Origin: an uncultured Lachnospiraceae bacterium
Lineage (GTDB): Bacteria; Bacillota; Clostridia; Lachnospirales; Lachnospiraceae
Assembly (NCBI GenBank): GCA_910576815.1
Contig: CAJTKA010000001.1
Coordinates: 124,001 to 188,000 of the forward strand
Reading direction: 5' to 3'
Length of the DNA stretch: 64,000 nucleotides
Below are positions 35,293 through 43,659 of the stretch, in pieces. Under the pieces are notes generated by a model. That model saw nothing but the letters and a program-made list of their open reading frames with translations, was not told the DNA's origin and ran no database searches. Every line of letters begins with the position of its first letter. Position 1 is the first letter of the stretch. Position numbers and translations under genes: made by a program.

Positions 35293-36767
35293 TGATCATC
35301 AACCATCTTTCCCAGTCTTGTATGTTTTGATTGACCCAACCAGTCAACCATCCTACCTGTATAATAAAAACCGTGACAGCAGTCAAGCACCACCATCACA
35401 TATTTTCCGACCAATCTTTTGTCCGCCTTAAAGTGCACCAGCATATTGTTGGAGAGGCGTCCCGTCACAAGGGCAGGATCCTGTTCGTTGACTTCCTCCA
35501 CCAGCGCCTCCATCACCTTACCCTGTAAAAGCGCCGCCCGCTCCTTTGCCGTCTCCTGCACAACGGCCAGAAGCTTATCAAACCCCTCCCGCACGATCTT
35601 TTCAGGCACCTGGTTTTCCATGGCGGCTGCAGGCGTCCCCGTCCGCTTGGAATAGATAAAGGTAAAGGCGTTGTCGTACTGCACCCGCCGCACCACGTCG
35701 ATCGTCTCCTCCACGTCCGCAAGCGTCTCCCCCGGGAAACCCACGATCAGGTCCGTGGTGATGGCAATGTCAGGGATCTCCTTTTTCAGCCTGTCCACCA
35801 AAGCCAGATACTGCGCCTTCGTATACTGCCTGTTCATGGCCTTTAAGATCCTGTCAGAACCCGCCTGCAAAGGCAGATGCAGATGGCGGCAGATCTTTTT
35901 CGAGTCCCGCATCACCGCGATCAGCTCGTCGGAAAGGTCTTTCGGGTGGGAAGTCATAAAACGGATGCGCCTGATCCCCTCGATCTGCTCCACTTCCCGC
36001 AAAAGCTCCGCAAAGGTCATGGGATGTTCCAACGTTTTCCCGTAAGAGTTGACATTCTGCCCAAGCAGCATGATCTCTGAAACACCGTCTTCCGACAGCG
36101 CTTCTATCTCCCGCAGGATGTCCTTGGGCTCCCGGCTCCTCTCCCTGCCGCGCACATAGGGCACGATGCAGTAGCTGCAAAAGTTGTTGCAGCCGAACAT
36201 GATGTTGACGCCCGACTTGTAGCTGTATTTGCGCTTGACGGGAAGGTCTTCCACGATTTTGTCGGTGCCCTCCCAAATCTCAGCTACCATGCCGTCGCTC
36301 TCATACATATCTGCCAGCAGCCTTGCAAACTCAAAAATATTGTGCGTGCCAAAGATCAAATCAACGAAGCGATAGCTTTTCTTGATTTTTTCGACCACCT
36401 TCTGTTCCTGCATCATGCAGCCGCAAAGAGCGACCTTTAAGTATGGTTTCTTCTTTTTGAGGCTGTTTAGAACGCCCAGCCGCCCGTAGACCCGCTGATT
36501 GGCATTGTCCCGCACCGTGCAGGTGTTATAGAGGACAAAGTCAGCCTCGTCCTCGGTTTCCACCAGCTCATGTCCGCTTGCAAGCAGGATGCCTGACAGC
36601 TTTTCCGAGTCTCTGGCGTTCATCTGACAGCCGAACGTGACCACGCAGGCTTTGGGGGCTGCGCCGTGAGCGCGCACAAAAGCGTCCACCGCTTCGCGGC
36701 AGCGCCCGATATCCGCATCCTGTCCTTCTGTTTTTATCACCTGCTCCTCCTGCAATGTCATCTCCAC
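35280..36767 (-). CDS. miaB: tRNA-2-methylthio-N6-dimethylallyladenosine synthase MiaB
   Basis: A 495-residue radical-SAM methylthiotransferase acting on MiaA-modified A37. It has the N-terminal UPF0004 domain with three cluster cysteines (TFGCQMN, NTCTVRD, LCGCMMQ), the radical-SAM CNNFCSYC and a C-terminal TRAM domain. The start is uncertain between GTG 36767 and ATG 36761, which share the sequence GTGGAGATG; I keep the longer. A TATACT promoter lies about 125 bases upstream. Confidence 0.95.
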   Translation of the reverse strand: MEMTLQEEQVIKTEGQDADIGRCREAVDAFVRAHGAAPKACVVTFGCQMNARDSEKLSGILLASGHELVETEDEADFVLYNTCTVRDNANQRVYGRLGVLNSLKKKKPYLKVALCGCMMQEQKVVEKIKKSYRFVDLIFGTHNIFEFARLLADMYESDGMVAEIWEGTDKIVEDLPVKRKYSYKSGVNIMFGCNNFCSYCIVPYVRGRERSREPKDILREIEALSEDGVSEIMLLGQNVNSYGKTLEHPMTFAELLREVEQIEGIRRIRFMTSHPKDLSDELIAVMRDSKKICRHLHLPLQAGSDRILKAMNRQYTKAQYLALVDRLKKEIPDIAITTDLIVGFPGETLADVEETIDVVRRVQYDNAFTFIYSKRTGTPAAAMENQVPEKIVREGFDKLLAVVQETAKERAALLQGKVMEALVEEVNEQDPALVTGRLSNNMLVHFKADKRLVGKYVMVVLDCCHGFYYTGRMVDWLGQSKHTRLGKMVDDQWLN

Positions 36768-36891
36768 TTTTCTGATTTTCCAGAATGTCGAAAATCATAC
36801 CGTATAGAAACCGCAAAAACAAAATAGAGCGGAACCCCGGCCCAACATCTTCGGCTCACACTCTAAATTTGCATGACAAAATACCATATAT

Positions 36892-36920
36892 AGTATACTG
36901 AAACATCTGAAAAATAGCAA
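36892..36920 (-). promoter_or_regulatory. Promoter of the miaB–mutS–mutL–miaA operon
   Basis: On the minus strand -35 TTGCTA (36915-36920), a 17-base spacer and -10 TATACT (36892-36897). It leaves a leader of about 120 bases before miaB. Confidence 0.7.
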
Positions 36921-36981
36921 CTCTTTTCGTATGTTTTTCACGTTGAATTGATTTTTTATGCAGAATATATGAGATATTCAA

Positions 36982-37773
36982 TCAGAAGTCGTCGGGTAAT
37001 CGTACAATAGGGTTCTCCTGCGTAATTCGCTTTCTCTGCTTATAGACCACTTCCTGCAAATCCATATCTTCGATCAGCTGTTTCGCGCTCCTATCATCAG
37101 CGCCGATGTCCTCCACAATATGCGCATCCGAACCGATGGTCACGTATTTCCCGCCGTTTACCCGATAAATCTCTAACAATTCTTTTCCCGGCATGGTCTG
37201 CGCATGCCCTTTTCTCAGGGAAGATGTGTTGATCTCCAAAATGATATCCTTTTCCAGCAGCGTCGAAAAGATCTCCTTTATCACAGCTTCCGTATAATAA
37301 ATCTCGCCATAATAGCGCTTCGGAAAATCAATATGCCCCAATACGTCAAAGCCGCCCGCCTGAACGGTCTTTAATACTTCCTGCCAGTACATCGTATAAA
37401 ATTCCTTAGCAGAATACCTCTCTCTCACTTGTTGACACGGAAACAACCCGCCGATCCAGTGAATGCTTCCGATGATAAGATCATAGGGGTATTTTGACAG
37501 CTCCGCCAACCGTTCCTGATACAGATGCGGCTCCCCAAACTCAAAGCCTGCCAATACTTCTATGTCATTGCCCGCCTTGCTTTGAACTGCCCGGAACCGT
37601 TCCCAAAACGCTTCCGCCGAATAATAGCCATATCCGTAATCATCCGGATTCATATCCACATGATCCGTAAAGCAGATCGTTTCGATTCCCTTCTTTTTTG
37701 CTTCCGAAATATAGTCTTCCATTTTCGCTTCCGAATCACATGAAAATGCTGTGTGGATGTGCTGATCTCTCAT
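36982..37773 (-). CDS. PHP-domain phosphatase (histidinol-phosphatase HisK family)
   Basis: A 263-residue polymerase-and-histidinol-phosphatase domain protein. Metal ligands are visible in DQHIHTAFSCDS (5-12), CFTDHVD, FEFGEPH and TIGSDAH. The HisK-type length suggests histidinol phosphatase, but no his genes are nearby, so another phosphoester is possible. AAAGGA precedes ATG 37773. It follows a methyltransferase in the same direction. Confidence 0.85.
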   Translation of the reverse strand: MRDQHIHTAFSCDSEAKMEDYISEAKKKGIETICFTDHVDMNPDDYGYGYYSAEAFWERFRAVQSKAGNDIEVLAGFEFGEPHLYQERLAELSKYPYDLIIGSIHWIGGLFPCQQVRERYSAKEFYTMYWQEVLKTVQAGGFDVLGHIDFPKRYYGEIYYTEAVIKEIFSTLLEKDIILEINTSSLRKGHAQTMPGKELLEIYRVNGGKYVTIGSDAHIVEDIGADDRSAKQLIEDMDLQEVVYKQRKRITQENPIVRLPDDF

Positions 37774-37829
37774 TTTGTTAATTCCTTTCCGCTGCCGTAT
37801 GCTGCAAATACTTCCTGCCACGGACTGAT

Positions 37830-38558
37830 TTATCCCTTCACCGCCCTGACCATAAAGTAAAGCTCCGTAATGTCCTCCTTCTGGCATTCCATGTATCCGT
37901 CGATTACGAAACCGACAGCAAGCAGCCCGCCCAAATAGGTCTCCATGGTGTGACCGTACTCGATCCAGTCAGAATCGTCATGCTCTTTGGAACAATAGGG
38001 CATTCTGTGCAACGCCTTATAATAGCCGCCTGTTTCGTCCTCGATATAATCGCACATATAGTTTACGGGATTCGGCGCCATCATCAGAAAAACGCCGCCC
38101 TTTTTTAACACCCGAAAACTTTCCCGATATGCCGCCGCAGGATCGGGAAGATACATGAAGGACGGCGGGTTTATGATCAGGTCAAAGCTGCCGTCGCCAA
38201 ACATCGACAAATCGCACATATTTCCCTTTACCAATTCAATCTGTAAGTTTTCCCGCTTAGCAATCTCGCGGTCTTTCTCCAGCATTTTACCGGAAAGATC
38301 AATAACGGTCACATCCGCCCCGGCACAGGCAAGCAGCGGTGCCTGCAAGCCGCCTGCGCCCGCCAGACAGAGGACCTTTTTGCCTTTGACATCCCCCAGC
38401 CACTCTACCGGTACTTCCCTGTCAAAGAACATCAGCCGCAGCCTGCCTTCCCGCGCAGCCTGAAGATCCTCCCCGGCTGCAGATGCCGTCCAATCCGCGC
38501 TGTTTTCCACCAGCTGATCAATATTTTTTTCTACCTGTGCAAAAACATCTTCTTTCAT
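37830..38558 (-). CDS. Class I SAM-dependent methyltransferase
   Basis: A 242-residue Rossmann methyltransferase with motif I VLCLAGAGGLQAPLLAC (about 66-82), DLSGKMLEKD (motif II) and INPPSFMYL. The substrate is not evident. ATG 38558 follows GAGAGG; the frame is open to 38600. It lies between an unrecognised protein and the PHP phosphatase, probably one operon. Confidence 0.88.
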   Translation of the reverse strand: MKEDVFAQVEKNIDQLVENSADWTASAAGEDLQAAREGRLRLMFFDREVPVEWLGDVKGKKVLCLAGAGGLQAPLLACAGADVTVIDLSGKMLEKDREIAKRENLQIELVKGNMCDLSMFGDGSFDLIINPPSFMYLPDPAAAYRESFRVLKKGGVFLMMAPNPVNYMCDYIEDETGGYYKALHRMPYCSKEHDDSDWIEYGHTMETYLGGLLAVGFVIDGYMECQKEDITELYFMVRAVKG

Positions 38559-38600
38559 ACCTTTTTCCTCTCTCCCTATATCCTGATTTAACCGCTCCAA

Positions 38601-39086
38601 TCAAAAACGGTTCATAGTCCATGCCCACTCTAAAAGATACATACAGTTCAAATAATCCTTAAACCCGGAAGAACGCGAATCGATATCACTTGCTTCTATT
38701 CCCTGCATTATTTTGATTTCAAACTGTAATAAAGAACAGTTTGAATCAAGATAATCTTCTTCTCTGCTATAAAAAATCAAAATAGGATATTCCTTGGAAA
38801 AACGATCTTCATGATACTGATAATATTTTTTTGAGGCGCTGTTTCTATTCAATTCATAAATACATAAATGACTGCACACAGCAAACGCCTGCTTTACATC
38901 ATGATAAGAATCTAACTTCCTTGCTTTTAAATCACTTTCCTGCAAAAGTGTTAATCCAAACACCCGATCTATTTGATCGAATACTTCTTCCTTTGATTTT
39001 TTACAGGGAACTATTTTGTCCCGGTAATAAACTTCTAATTGTTTGAAAAAATCGGGTTTTGTTGCATCAATATCTTTGAATTCCAT
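38601..39086 (-). CDS. Unrecognised 161-residue protein
   Basis: I do not recognise this protein. It is soluble and rich in aromatic and acidic residues, with no motif I can name; it contains YYRDKIVPCKKSKEEVFDQI and ends WAWTMNRF. It begins a small operon with a methyltransferase and a PHP phosphatase. It is AT-richer than its neighbours, which may mean recent acquisition. Confidence 0.6.
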   Translation of the reverse strand: MEFKDIDATKPDFFKQLEVYYRDKIVPCKKSKEEVFDQIDRVFGLTLLQESDLKARKLDSYHDVKQAFAVCSHLCIYELNRNSASKKYYQYHEDRFSKEYPILIFYSREEDYLDSNCSLLQFEIKIMQGIEASDIDSRSSGFKDYLNCMYLLEWAWTMNRF

Positions 39087-39151
39087 ATGTAAGCGTTCTT
39101 TCTTTCACAATCAAACTGTTGCAAATCATCTTTTAGATTTTTAATGGAATT

Positions 39152-39180
39152 ATTATAGCATGTAAATGATAGCAGGTAAA
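39152..39180 (-). promoter_or_regulatory. Candidate promoter of the 38601–36982 operon
   Basis: On the minus strand -35 TTTACC (39175-39180), a 17-base spacer and a perfect -10 TATAAT (39152-39157). The weak -35 lowers confidence. Confidence 0.5.
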
Positions 39181-39335
39181 CGTCAAATCAAATACTGCCA
39201 ATAAATGCTTCTGTCTCACGACATTTTACCCAAAATATCAAACCTGCCGCACAGGGTCGTGTTACAATAAGCTTAGATTCAGCAGTGCACCTGTTTGCCG
39301 CGAAACCGCAGGAATGGAGGAAGGATTGAAAAATC

Positions 39336-40130
39336 ATGCACAATATTAAGCTTCTTATGGCTGCTCTTACCTATATCGAACAGCATTTAAGTGACGAGAT
39401 CAAAACAGAAGACATTGCCGGCAGCTGTTTTTGTTCGAAATCCACCCTCGAAAAGCTGTTTCGCAAAGCGCAGCATATTTCCGTCCATGATTACGTGGTC
39501 CGCAGAAGAATGATGCTGGCGGCAAAGAAAATATCGCTAAATCCCCAAACGCCCATTCTGGACATTGCAATCGAGTACGGTTACAGCACGCATGAATCCT
39601 TCGCGCGCGCATTTGAACAAGTCTGGAACTGTAAACCATCCGAGTTTCGGCAAACGAAATTCACGGAACTGTTTCCCCGGCGAAACGCGCCGTGGGAGGA
39701 AGGAGAAAATATGATACCGAGAACATCTGTAGATATCAGCGAATTATATGATTTATTTCAGGAAAGAAGGGACTGCTACTTTGTTACCAGCGACATCAAG
39801 CATCTGATCCCGATCAATGAGATTTCCCATAAAGCGGGCGATCTGGCGATTTTGGAGCAGATGCGGCGTATGACGGCATCCGCCGGAGAAGACGATATTG
39901 TATTCCGCATCGGCGGCGATGAGTTCTGTATGTTGACTTCCAGCAGTGAAGCGGCTTATGCGGAAGAAATCGCCGAAAAAATCCGCGGCATGAATCAACA
40001 GACTTTTTCCTATGAGAACCGGGAAATCCCCCTCTCGCTTCATGTGAATACCGTAAGTCTGCAAAACTGCCGCCATATCGAGGAAGTCTTTACGGGGCTG
40101 CACAGCGCGATCAGCGAAAACAAGGTATAA
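39336..40130 (+). CDS. AraC-type regulator fused to a compact GGDEF domain
   Basis: A 264-residue two-domain protein. Residues 1-110 are an AraC/XylS double helix-turn-helix (LEKLFRKAQHISVHDYV, IAIEYGYSTHESFARAF). Residues about 146-264 form a short GGDEF domain with the phosphate/metal aspartate (SDIKHL, D153), a KAGDLAI loop and intact RIGGDEF (193-197); the RxxD inhibitory site is missing. At about 120 residues it is shorter than typical diguanylate cyclases, so it may bind rather than make c-di-GMP. GGAGG lies 15 bases before ATG 39336. The gene is alone on the plus strand. Confidence 0.85.
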   Translation: MHNIKLLMAALTYIEQHLSDEIKTEDIAGSCFCSKSTLEKLFRKAQHISVHDYVVRRRMMLAAKKISLNPQTPILDIAIEYGYSTHESFARAFEQVWNCKPSEFRQTKFTELFPRRNAPWEEGENMIPRTSVDISELYDLFQERRDCYFVTSDIKHLIPINEISHKAGDLAILEQMRRMTASAGEDDIVFRIGGDEFCMLTSSSEAAYAEEIAEKIRGMNQQTFSYENREIPLSLHVNTVSLQNCRHIEEVFTGLHSAISENKV

Positions 40131-40176
40131 GGCGGCTTTTCACCAAAAATTTACCAATTGATAACCATAAATTCAC

Positions 40177-40206
40177 TGAGGACCTTTTATTCGTAGAAGG
40201 TCCTCA
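40177..40206 (-). terminator. Hairpin overlapping the M18 aminopeptidase stop
   Basis: TGAGGACCTT (40177-40186) and AAGGTCCTCA (40197-40206) pair perfectly, and the aminopeptidase stop codon lies in the 10-base loop. No long T run follows, so it may stabilise or stall the 3' end rather than terminate strongly. Confidence 0.6.
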
Positions 40207-41455
40207 GCGCTTCTATCAGATAGTCGATATCCTTCGCTCCCGCTGTCTCCAATGCCGAGTGCATGGCAAGCTGCGGCAAGCCGATATCCACCGTATTGAC
40301 CGACACCTGCGACATCGCGATATTGCCAAGCGTTGACCCGCCTATGATATCCGCACGGTTGGCATAAGACTGAAAAGGCACTCCGGCCCTGTTGCAGATA
40401 TCTTTCATCACAGCTGCCGAATACGCATCCGTGGCATATTTCTGGCTTCCGTGGTACTTGATCACGATACCGCCGTTTACTACGGGTCTGTTGGTCTCGT
40501 CAGCCTTACCGGGATTGTTCGGATGGAGAGCATGAGCGTTATCTGCGGAAATCAGAAAGCTGTCAGCCAGCAGACAGCGATATTCTTCCCCATCAATATC
40601 AAGCGCACCGCTGATCCGTTCCAGCACATCCCGCAAAAAAGTAGAGGCCGCGCCCTGTTTTGTGCCGCTTCCCACTTCTTCATTATCGAACACCGCACAT
40701 AGGTTTACATAATTATTGGACACTCTGTCTGCCAGTGCTGTCATCCCAGCATAAGCACATTCGAGGTCGTCAAGCCTCGGTCCGGCGATAAAGGCATCGT
40801 CCAAACCAACCAAGCGGCATTTGTCCCTGTTATACAAGTAGAGATCGCTGCCCAGAATCTCCTGTTCTTTCACACCTGCTTGCTTTGCAATCTGCTTCAT
40901 CAAACTGCCTTGATCAGACGCCTCACCGATAATAGGCTGCATATCCGTCTGGGGATTATATTCTACCCCCTTATTCATATCCCGGTTCATATGGATGGCA
41001 AGATTGGGAATGATGGCTGTGTCCCGATCCAGATTGACCAGACAGCTGCGCAAGTCCTCGCCGTCTTTGATCACGATCCTGCCCGCAATGGAAAGCGGTC
41101 TGTCCAGCCACGTGGAAAGGATCATCCCGCCGTACTTTTCCACGTTCAGCTTGAGATAACAATCATTCACCGCGATTTCCGGTAACTCCTTGATCTTAAA
41201 GCACGGAGAATCGCTGTGTGCCGCCGCCATATGGAAGCCCGACGGTTTCTCCCTCGGTATTGTAAAAGCAATCAGGGAAGAACCGTTTCGGTTTACATAA
41301 TACTTCTCTCCTAGTTCCAATTTCCAGCGTTCTCTTTCCGACAATTTCAAAAATTCCCGCGCATCCAGCAGTTTTTCCAGATTTGCCACTGCATGAAAGC
41401 TGGTGGGACTTTCGTCGATAAAAGTAAATAAATTTTGCAGGCTTTTTTTCTTCAT
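40187..41455 (-). CDS. M18 family aspartyl/acidic aminopeptidase
   Basis: A 422-residue dinuclear zinc aminopeptidase. The metal ligands are visible in AAAHSDSPCFKI (H at about 80), DLECAYAG, FDNEEVGSGT and a late histidine. It removes acidic or bulky N-terminal residues from peptides in the cytoplasm. The start is ATG 41455 (MKKKSLQNLF); seven upstream residues are in frame. Its 3' end lies within a hairpin. Confidence 0.93.
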   Translation of the reverse strand: MKKKSLQNLFTFIDESPTSFHAVANLEKLLDAREFLKLSERERWKLELGEKYYVNRNGSSLIAFTIPREKPSGFHMAAAHSDSPCFKIKELPEIAVNDCYLKLNVEKYGGMILSTWLDRPLSIAGRIVIKDGEDLRSCLVNLDRDTAIIPNLAIHMNRDMNKGVEYNPQTDMQPIIGEASDQGSLMKQIAKQAGVKEQEILGSDLYLYNRDKCRLVGLDDAFIAGPRLDDLECAYAGMTALADRVSNNYVNLCAVFDNEEVGSGTKQGAASTFLRDVLERISGALDIDGEEYRCLLADSFLISADNAHALHPNNPGKADETNRPVVNGGIVIKYHGSQKYATDAYSAAVMKDICNRAGVPFQSYANRADIIGGSTLGNIAMSQVSVNTVDIGLPQLAMHSALETAGAKDIDYLIEALRTFYE

Positions 41456-41485
41456 ATCTCTTTCATCTTTCCTCATTTTACTTTT

Positions 41486-41938
41486 TTAAACTTCTTCTGT
41501 TTTCACGATAGAGAAACCATTTTTCAAATAGATCCTGAGTGCGCTTTGATTCCAATCCGCGACATGCAGAATGATGGGAGAAGTATGATTGCTTTGCAGG
41601 CAGGAAACGGCAAACCGCAATAACGCTGTTCCATACCCCATCCTTTGAACGCTCTTTTCCACAACCAGATCGTCGATTTCATTGCCGTATATGGCAACAG
41701 AACCGATTATGTTTTCATCGTTCTCGAGAATATAGATTTCCCCTTTTTTGCGTTCCAATTCTTCTCGACTTCCACAGCACTCTATCGGAAATCGCTGTAA
41801 AGCGATTCTCATATCGCGGAAGCAATCATCATAGATCCTCTTATACTCATTATAATCCAAAGCCGAGTAATTCCTTAACTGCAAATTTGAGATAATGCGT
41901 CCTCCTTGATATTCCATTGTATGTGCTGCAATTTTCAC
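41486..41938 (-). CDS. GNAT family N-acetyltransferase
   Basis: A 150-residue GNAT acetyltransferase with the acetyl-CoA loop in VEKSVQRMGYGTALLRFA and the end motif WNQSALRIYLKNGF. The acceptor is unknown. I use GTG 41938 because GGAGG lies seven bases before it; the frame is open to 41974. It lies between the aminopeptidase and a CPBP-like gene. Confidence 0.85.
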   Translation of the reverse strand: MKIAAHTMEYQGGRIISNLQLRNYSALDYNEYKRIYDDCFRDMRIALQRFPIECCGSREELERKKGEIYILENDENIIGSVAIYGNEIDDLVVEKSVQRMGYGTALLRFAVSCLQSNHTSPIILHVADWNQSALRIYLKNGFSIVKTEEV

Positions 41939-41963
41939 TCCCATTCCTCCCACAAATAAGGAC

Positions 41964-42614
41964 TTAGAAAACAAACATGATCCATAAAATCGGATAGGTT
42001 TTCCGAATATCCCTGTTTGTCAAAAGATAAACGCTTCCAAAAGCCAGACTGGAGAGCATGGTTACGATCCCCGTTATGATATCTTTGGTAAAAAAGTGCC
42101 CGATGCCCCAAGTGATGGCAACAATGATACCGCCATAAGGGATATTTTGTTTATGAAACCACTTTTCAAAGGCGATTTGACCAAATACCAGAATCAGCGT
42201 GACCAAAATCGTCTCAAAAATATAATAGATATACTGAAAAACGAATTTCACGGGACCGTTTGCATAAAATTCCTTCATCACCTTGCTGCCGCCCCAGTCA
42301 AAATAGGAAATACATAAAAATCCAATGATAAACAAAAGAATAAGCAGCCACTGCCAGACTGCCATTTTCGTCCCTTTTTGAAAGATGTCAAACGCATACT
42401 TTTTCTTTGCAAACAAAACGATGCCAAAACTTGCAGCGCCCCATAAAATACACGTCATCACCCAGTGCAAAATCGCCTGCAAATCCGTCCATTCTTTCAT
42501 GGAAGTCCCATACAAAATCGGCTCAATCCCAAAAGCCAGCGCTATCTCAAACCCGATACTCGCAAAAGCCGCCAGCGCCAGCAAAAAATACCCCATCCCC
42601 GATTCTTTTTTCAT
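41964..42614 (-). CDS. Degenerate CPBP-type membrane protein
   Basis: A 216-residue integral membrane protein with about six membrane segments. The segment AITWGIGHFFTKD resembles motif 2 of the CPBP (CAAX protease and bacteriocin-processing, Abi) family, but the EExxR catalytic pair is not visible (FGQIAFEKWF is in its place), so catalysis is doubtful. GAGGGGGA precedes ATG 42614. Confidence 0.6.
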   Translation of the reverse strand: MKKESGMGYFLLALAAFASIGFEIALAFGIEPILYGTSMKEWTDLQAILHWVMTCILWGAASFGIVLFAKKKYAFDIFQKGTKMAVWQWLLILLFIIGFLCISYFDWGGSKVMKEFYANGPVKFVFQYIYYIFETILVTLILVFGQIAFEKWFHKQNIPYGGIIVAITWGIGHFFTKDIITGIVTMLSSLAFGSVYLLTNRDIRKTYPILWIMFVF

Positions 42615-42648
42615 AAAACCATCCCCCTCATATGGAATTTACTGCAGC

Positions 42649-42699
42649 CGAGTTTCACGCAGTGGAACTCGCGTAGTTAATGCCGAAGGCATTTACTAC
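42649..42699. repeat. Tandem hairpins at the degV 3' end
   Basis: CGAGTTTCAC/GTGGAACTCG (42649-42671) and GTAGTTAATGCC/GGCATTTACTAC (42673-42699) follow each other, each with one mismatch. The degV stop codon (42677-42679) lies inside the second stem. Confidence 0.65.
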
Positions 42700-43546
42700 A
42701 GGCTACTGCCAGCGCCCCCGGTCCGATATGACACGCCACACTTAAGGAAAGCGGATCCATATGTGTCTCAAACCCCGGAAATGCTTCCTCCACTTCCCGC
42801 TTCAGCTGCTCCGCTGCCTCTTTATCATAAGTGTAAGCGATCTGCAGATGGATATTATCAGGCGCCACGCCGCCGAACCGCTTCTCCATATCGTTTCGGA
42901 TCGCGTTTATCATAATGCTCTTTCCCTGAGAGACCGTCCTCGCCTTTGCAAAGGCATCCAACTTTTCCCCCTGGATCTGCAAAACAGGCTTCAGCCGCAG
43001 GATCGTCCCCAGCGCGGCCGCCGCAGGCGTGATCCTGCCGCCCTTTTTCAGGTAATAGAGTGTATCCAGCATAATATAAATGCTGGAATTAAACTTATCT
43101 TCCTCCAACGTCTCTTTGATCTGCGCCGCATCCATACCTTGCTCCGCCAGCATCAGGGCATCAAGCGCCGACTGCCTCTGCGTCACGGAAATACGCTGGT
43201 TATTGACCACCTGCACCTTCCCGTCGTAGTCCTCTGCCAGCATGAGCGCACTCTGGCAGGAACCGCTAAGGCCGCTCGACATGGGGATGTGCACAATCTC
43301 ATCGTGTGTCGCAAGCACCTCATCCCAAAGCTTCAATATGGACTCAGGACTAGGCTGGCTGGTGATCACGTTCGCATTCTCGGAGAGCCTTTTATAAAAT
43401 TCCTCCTGCGTCAGTGTAATATCCTCATAATAAGTCTCCTCGTCGATCATAAAAGGCATCGGCAGCACGTAAAGGCCGTACTCTTTCGCCTGATTCTGCG
43501 TAATGCCGCTGTTACTGTCGGTGATGACTGCAATTTTCTTTTCCAT
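42677..43546 (-). CDS. DegV family fatty-acid-binding protein (FakB-type)
   Basis: A 289-residue DegV protein. Members such as FakB bind a fatty acid while FakA phosphorylates it. DSNSGI (near the N-terminus), VITSQPSPES, PMSSGLSGSCQSA and the C-terminal GPGALAV match the fold. It is close to fakA (45790) with only recG between, so a fatty acid kinase pair is plausible. GGAG precedes ATG 43546. Confidence 0.9.
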   Translation of the reverse strand: MEKKIAVITDSNSGITQNQAKEYGLYVLPMPFMIDEETYYEDITLTQEEFYKRLSENANVITSQPSPESILKLWDEVLATHDEIVHIPMSSGLSGSCQSALMLAEDYDGKVQVVNNQRISVTQRQSALDALMLAEQGMDAAQIKETLEEDKFNSSIYIMLDTLYYLKKGGRITPAAAALGTILRLKPVLQIQGEKLDAFAKARTVSQGKSIMINAIRNDMEKRFGGVAPDNIHLQIAYTYDKEAAEQLKREVEEAFPGFETHMDPLSLSVACHIGPGALAVACSKCLRH

Positions 43547-43574
43547 AAATTTGCTCCGTTTCGGCGTTATTGTT

Positions 43575-43636
43575 ATCTCAGCCCGACTGAGATTCGCATA
43601 TACAAATTTGTGTCAAGCAACATACAGACACAAATT
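43575..43636. repeat. Two perfect hairpins between recG and degV
   Basis: ATCTCAG/CTGAGAT (43575-43593) and AATTTGTGTC/GACACAAATT (43605-43636) fill the interval after the recG stop at 43660. No T run follows in either direction. Confidence 0.65.
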
Positions 43637-43659
43637 AGCGCTTCTAACTCAGTTTAACG

